Assembly (NCBI GenBank): GCA_014376915.1
Contig: JACMQP010000388.1
Span: forward strand, 1 to 9,201
Direction: 5' to 3'
Length of the DNA stretch: 9,201 bases
Origin: Ramlibacter sp.
Lineage (GTDB): Bacteria; Pseudomonadota; Gammaproteobacteria; Burkholderiales; Burkholderiaceae
Part shown: one piece after another, positions 6,787 through 9,201 of the stretch
Numbering within the stretch: the stretch's first letter is position 1
Layout of the letters: the number at the start of each line of letters is the position of its first letter
Made by a program: the position numbers and the translations under genes
The notes under the pieces: model-generated
What the model was told of the DNA's origin: nothing
The model's input: the letters and a program-made list of their open reading frames with translations, nothing else
Databases searched by the model: none

Positions 6787-7494
6787 TCAGGCGCGCTTGA
6801 CCGGCGTCGCCAGGCCGCCGAGCGCCGACTCGCAGGCATTGGTGAACACCAGCGCCGCGTGCTGCAGCGTCACCATGTTGGGCGGCTGGTATTCCATCCG
6901 CATGTAGGCCTTGCCGCGCAGCAGCATCAACATGAACGGTGTTTCGGCATTGGGCCCGGGCGTGGGCCAGTCCATCATCGCTGCGGCCAGCGTCGCGTCG
7001 ACCCAGGCCACCGCGTTTTCGCGCCGGTCCGCCAGCACGGCGTAGCGCTCCCAGAACGCCGGCGGCAGGCCGTCCCAGCCGACCTCGTCGTACATCGCCA
7101 GCCAGCGCAGTTCTTCCGGCAGGTTGGGATCCACCGTGGTCTGCAGGCCGTCGGTGTAGATCGAGTAGGCCTGCTTGTCCAGCGCATCCTTCAGGCTGCG
7201 ATTAAGCACCAGCACCGCGGCGTCCTCGTCGACACCGAGTTCGGCGCGGCCGCGCAATTCCTCGCCCCGGATGAACTTGCGGCTCGGACGCCCCAGCTCC
7301 ATCCGCCAGCGCTTGCCGGCGATGCGCCCCTCGAGGCCGAGGGCGCCGTTGTTGTCGCTGGGAGTGAAGCCAAAGCCCCGGGTCGACGCCCATTCGGAGA
7401 TGGCGACGGCGGCCATCTGCGACGGCGGGCCGACGGTTTCCTTGTCGTCGTCTCGCGGCGTCCGGGAAAAAGCCTTCTTGATGCGCTCGAACAT
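6787..7494 (-). CDS. Conserved-looking hypothetical protein, cytoplasmic, 235 residues
   Basis: I do not recognise a named family. The 235-residue product starts with a short basic stretch (MFERIKKAFSRTPRDDDKE), has no signal peptide or membrane segment, and reads as a mixed alpha/beta globular protein. Notable parts are ISEWASTRGFGF (32-43), GRPSRKFIRGEELRGRAEL (68-86), a Trp-rich portion with RWLAMYDEVGWDGLPPAFWERY (130-151), and a C-terminal half rich in Met and Ala (LMLLRGKAYMRMEYQPP, 189-205). Codon use and GC match the neighbours, and the 235 codons are open without alternative starts of note, so it is very probably a real gene. It is translationally coupled to the RidA gene (TGACATG), suggesting joint expression. 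Its promoter region is shared with the divergent glutathione transferase. No strong Shine-Dalgarno is seen; AGG lies about 15 bases upstream. Confidence 0.82.
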   Translation of the reverse strand: MFERIKKAFSRTPRDDDKETVGPPSQMAAVAISEWASTRGFGFTPSDNNGALGLEGRIAGKRWRMELGRPSRKFIRGEELRGRAELGVDEDAAVLVLNRSLKDALDKQAYSIYTDGLQTTVDPNLPEELRWLAMYDEVGWDGLPPAFWERYAVLADRRENAVAWVDATLAAAMMDWPTPGPNAETPFMLMLLRGKAYMRMEYQPPNMVTLQHAALVFTNACESALGGLATPVKRA

Positions 7495-7500
7495 GCGGCG

Positions 7501-7537
7501 GGGGTTTGACCTAAAGTCGCATTATTGTTCAAACCCC
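7501..7537. promoter_or_regulatory. Perfect 9-bp inverted repeat between divergent genes
   Basis: GGGGTTTGA (7501-7509) is exactly repeated in inverse as TCAAACCCC (7529-7537), with a 19-bp A/T-richer centre. The element fills most of the 59-bp spacer between the divergent starts at 7494 and 7554. The arm centres are about 28 bp apart. A minus-strand AATAAT (7521-7526) in the centre matches the -10 consensus at five of six positions but lacks a -35. The element may be a shared operator; a hairpin in the transfer-gene leader is an alternative. Confidence 0.45.
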
Positions 7538-7553
7538 ACCCAAAAGGACCGCG

Positions 7554-8246
7554 ATGATCGAAGTGTTCAGCTGGCCAACCCCCAATGGGCACAAAGTTCA
7601 CGTCATGCTGGAGGAATGCGGGCTGCCGTACCGCGCCATCCCTGTGAACATCGGTGCCGGTGACCAGTTCGAGCCCGAGTTCCTTTCCATCAGCCCCAAC
7701 AACAAGATTCCGGCCATCACCGACCCCCAGGGCCCGGACGGCAAGCCGATCTCGCTGTTCGAATCCGGCGCGATCCTGGTGTACCTGGCCAGCAAGACCG
7801 GCAAGTTTCTACCCAGAACCGACCGCGGACGTTTCGAAGTGCTGCAGTGGGTGATGTTCCAGATGGGCGGTGTCGGCCCGATGCTGGGACAGGCGCATCA
7901 CTTCCGGATCTACGCCCCGGAAAAAGTGCCCTACGCGATCGACCGATACACCAACGAGGCCAGGCGCCTGTATGGAGTGATCGACCGCCGGCTGGCGGAC
8001 AGCCGCTATCTCGCAGGCAAGGCGTATTCGATCGCGGACATCGCCACCTTCCCTTGGCTGCGGAGCTGGGAGAACCAGGGCGTCACGCTGTCGGACTATC
8101 CGCACCTGGAACGGTGGTTCCATGAAATCGACGCCCGGCCGGCGGTGCAGCGGGGCGTCAAGGTGATGGCTGAATTGCGCAAACCGATCCGCGACCAGAA
8201 AGAGCGCGAAATCCTTTTCGGCAAGACGCAGTACCAGCGGCGCTGA
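7554..8246 (+). CDS. yfcG: YfcG-like glutathione transferase (Nu class, disulfide reductase type)
   Basis: A 230-residue cytosolic glutathione transferase with an N-terminal thioredoxin-like domain (about 1-85) and an all-helical C-terminal domain (about 92-215). It closely resembles E. coli YfcG/YghU from memory: SWPTPNGHKV (6-15), PEFLSISPNNKIPAI (41-55), SLFESGAILVYLA (67-79), GVGPMLGQAHHF (106-117), PYAIDRY and YSIADIATFPW. The glutathione-contact motif SLFESGA is intact. At the usual Tyr/Ser/Cys active-site position it has T9 with N11, as in YfcG, which has glutathione-dependent disulfide-bond reductase activity and poor conventional transferase activity. AAGGA (7544-7548) five bases before the ATG supports the start. 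It is divergent from the 235-residue gene and converges on the crystallin-like gene. A role in thiol redox defence is likely. Confidence 0.93.
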   Translation: MIEVFSWPTPNGHKVHVMLEECGLPYRAIPVNIGAGDQFEPEFLSISPNNKIPAITDPQGPDGKPISLFESGAILVYLASKTGKFLPRTDRGRFEVLQWVMFQMGGVGPMLGQAHHFRIYAPEKVPYAIDRYTNEARRLYGVIDRRLADSRYLAGKAYSIADIATFPWLRSWENQGVTLSDYPHLERWFHEIDARPAVQRGVKVMAELRKPIRDQKEREILFGKTQYQRR

Positions 8247-8253
8247 GCGAGAG

Positions 8254-8270
8254 CCCGGGCGCCGCCCGGG
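8254..8270. terminator. GC hairpin between convergent genes, possible terminator
   Basis: CCCGGGC (8254-8260) pairs perfectly with GCCCGGG (8264-8270) around a 3-nt loop. It occupies the 28-bp gap between the glutathione transferase stop and the stop of the minus-strand crystallin-like gene. No T-run follows in either direction, so it is a candidate bidirectional transcription barrier rather than a textbook intrinsic terminator. Confidence 0.5.
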
Positions 8271-8274
8271 GCCG

Positions 8275-9090
8275 TTACTGGCGCGGCAGGCCGTTGGCGT
8301 TCACGAAGATCGTGTTGCCGACCGGCGGGGCAGACATCTGCACGTGATTCTCGACGCCACGGTAGTTGTAGGTCACGTCCCAGAAGTCCGGGGTGGTGTT
8401 CTGCGTGGTTTGGCAACGCTGCACGTCACGGCCGACCGGACCGATGCCGCTGCCGCCGTCAGCAATGTTGTTGCCGACCACCGCGCCGCCGACAGCGCCG
8501 GCTACGGTCGCGAGGTCCTTGCCGGAACCGCCGCCGACCTGGTGACCCAGCACGCCGCCGATCAGGCCGCCGAGCAGCAAGCCGCCGACGTTGCTCTGGG
8601 ACGGTTGCCGCTGTTGCACCTGTTCGCGCTCCATCCAGCAGCGCTGGTTTGGCGGACCGACCACGGCGCGCACCGATGTGATGGGCGCTTCATAGACGCG
8701 CTCGTTGGCGCGGCGGCGGTATTCGTACGTCGGCGCCGGCAGCGGCTCCGGCGCGGCGATCGCGACCGGGCGATTGCGGTCCAGCGGACGCACCGACGAG
8801 ATGCTGTCCTCCAGGCCCATCCGTTGCAGAGAGTCGTAGCTTCCCTTGCGAAGCACCACGCACCGGCCCTCGAAGCGGTTGTCCTCGCAGACTTCCCAGC
8901 GGCCGCTATCCACGACGACCGACTGAGCGCGGTCGTTGAAACCGAAGCGACCGAAATCCCCCACCCGCTTGTCGGTGGTGAAGGCGCGGCCACGGAAGCC
9001 CTCGCCTTCGTAGAAAGTGATTTGGGCCATGGCCTGGGCGCCAAGCAGGATGGCGGCGATTCCAAGTGCGGATTTGAGTTTCAGGTTCAT
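8275..9090 (-). CDS. Secreted beta/gamma-crystallin and glycine-zipper protein
   Basis: The 271-residue product begins with a signal peptide (MNLKLKSALGIAAILLGAQAMA, cleavage near residue 22). Residues about 24-103 form two Greek-key repeats of the beta/gamma-crystallin type: ITFYEGEGFRGRAF, with NDRAQSVVV, then WEVCEDNRFEGRCVVLRKG with EDSISSVRPL. C68 and C77 could form a disulfide. A Pro/Arg linker (about 104-165) leads to a glycine zipper, GGLLLGGLIGGVLGHQVGGG (169-188), and AGAVGGAVVGNNIADGG (197-213), as in Gly-zipper/Rick_17kDa outer-membrane proteins. The C-terminus (about 220-271) is polar with a possible beta tail (DFWDVTYNYRGVENHVQMS). It is likely periplasmic or outer-membrane associated. 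No lipobox cysteine follows the signal, so it is not a lipoprotein. GGAGA (complement of 9098-9102), seven bases before the ATG, fixes the start; a longer frame from 9153 lacks such support. Function is unknown; envelope stress is one guess. Confidence 0.88.
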   Translation of the reverse strand: MNLKLKSALGIAAILLGAQAMAQITFYEGEGFRGRAFTTDKRVGDFGRFGFNDRAQSVVVDSGRWEVCEDNRFEGRCVVLRKGSYDSLQRMGLEDSISSVRPLDRNRPVAIAAPEPLPAPTYEYRRRANERVYEAPITSVRAVVGPPNQRCWMEREQVQQRQPSQSNVGGLLLGGLIGGVLGHQVGGGSGKDLATVAGAVGGAVVGNNIADGGSGIGPVGRDVQRCQTTQNTTPDFWDVTYNYRGVENHVQMSAPPVGNTIFVNANGLPRQ

Positions 9091-9097
9091 GTGAACG

Positions 9098-9102
9098 TCT
9101 CC
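9098..9102 (-). promoter_or_regulatory. Ribosome binding site GGAGA that sets the crystallin-like gene start
   Basis: Read on the minus strand, GGAGA is followed by seven bases and then the ATG at 9090. It places the start directly before the signal peptide and decides against the longer in-frame ATG codons at 9153 and 9114. Confidence 0.75.
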
Positions 9103-9160
9103 GGTTGATTGCATGACTCGACCGCGCCGTGGCGCAGTGAACGACCAGTTCATTGTTGAG

Positions 9161-9181
9161 CCGGAACCTGACCGGAACCTG
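9161..9181. repeat. Tandem 10-bp direct repeat upstream of crystallin-like gene
   Basis: CCGGAACCTG occurs twice (9161-9170 and 9172-9181) with one base between, giving an 11-bp period, about one helical turn. The pair lies 71-91 bp upstream of the crystallin-like gene start and reads CAGGTTCCGG on its coding strand. On that strand a weak -10-like AACAAT lies just downstream. Direct repeats with this spacing are typical of response-regulator and activator sites. Chance duplication cannot be excluded. Confidence 0.45.
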
Positions 9182-9201
9182 TAGGCGAAAGTCGCAAATG
9201 C

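Noticed and set aside
8344..9108. A 254-codon plus-strand frame over the crystallin-like gene
   Set aside because: It lacks motifs, and the minus-strand reading has a signal peptide, domains and a ribosome binding site.
9104..9117. Possible FNR box (TTGAT with a following TGACT)
   Set aside because: Only one half-site matches; the other half diverges from ATCAA, so it is probably chance.

Overview
This GC-rich window (mostly G/C third positions, few A/T-rich spacers) looks like chromosomal DNA of a betaproteobacterium, most likely order Burkholderiales. I base this from memory on the FimV-like protein with its conserved LCAEADVF and RRYVLLAE segments, the PaaH-like dehydrogenase plus short enoyl-CoA hydratase pair, and the crystallin/glycine-zipper envelope protein. 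I could not run a search. I see no mobile element, tRNA, rRNA or CRISPR array. Nearly every base is coding.

Layout: (1) 1-761, minus strand: an exported FimV-like protein, cut by the window edge. (2) 829-6375, plus strand: a fatty-acyl-CoA degradation cluster. It holds a two-domain 3-hydroxyacyl-CoA dehydrogenase, an enoyl-CoA hydratase/isomerase overlapping it by ATGA, a Crp/Fnr-type regulator, an APH-type phosphotransferase, and an acyl-CoA dehydrogenase of the ACAD10/11 type. (3) 6393-7494, minus strand, convergent with the cluster: an unrecognised 235-residue cytoplasmic protein and a RidA-family protein, coupled with one base between stop and start. (4) 7554-8246, plus strand: a YfcG-like glutathione transferase, divergent from group 3 across a 59-bp spacer carrying a perfect 9-bp inverted repeat. 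(5) 8275-9090, minus strand: a secreted beta/gamma-crystallin plus glycine-zipper protein with a tandem 10-bp repeat upstream.

How the genes work together: the cluster supplies the dehydrogenation, hydration/isomerisation and 3-hydroxyacyl oxidation steps of beta-oxidation, but no thiolase or acyl-CoA ligase is in view. The kinase and acyl-CoA dehydrogenase are adjacent, in the order of the two domains fused in mammalian ACAD10/ACAD11, and resemble the LvaA/LvaC pair of bacterial levulinate catabolism. This suggests that the locus converts 4-hydroxyacyl-CoAs, by phosphorylation and phosphate loss, into enoyl-CoAs that the hydratase and dehydrogenase then process. That is an inference from family resemblance and gene order. 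The Crp/Fnr gene inside the cluster is a plausible local regulator. Genes of groups 3-5 look like independent housekeeping, stress or envelope functions.

Most interesting items: the kinase/dehydrogenase pair and its possible hydroxyacyl-CoA pathway, the hydratase lacking both classical catalytic glutamates, the crystallin/glycine-zipper fusion, the palindrome between the divergent genes, and a possible leaderless start for the first gene of the cluster. None is demonstrably a new system from sequence alone.
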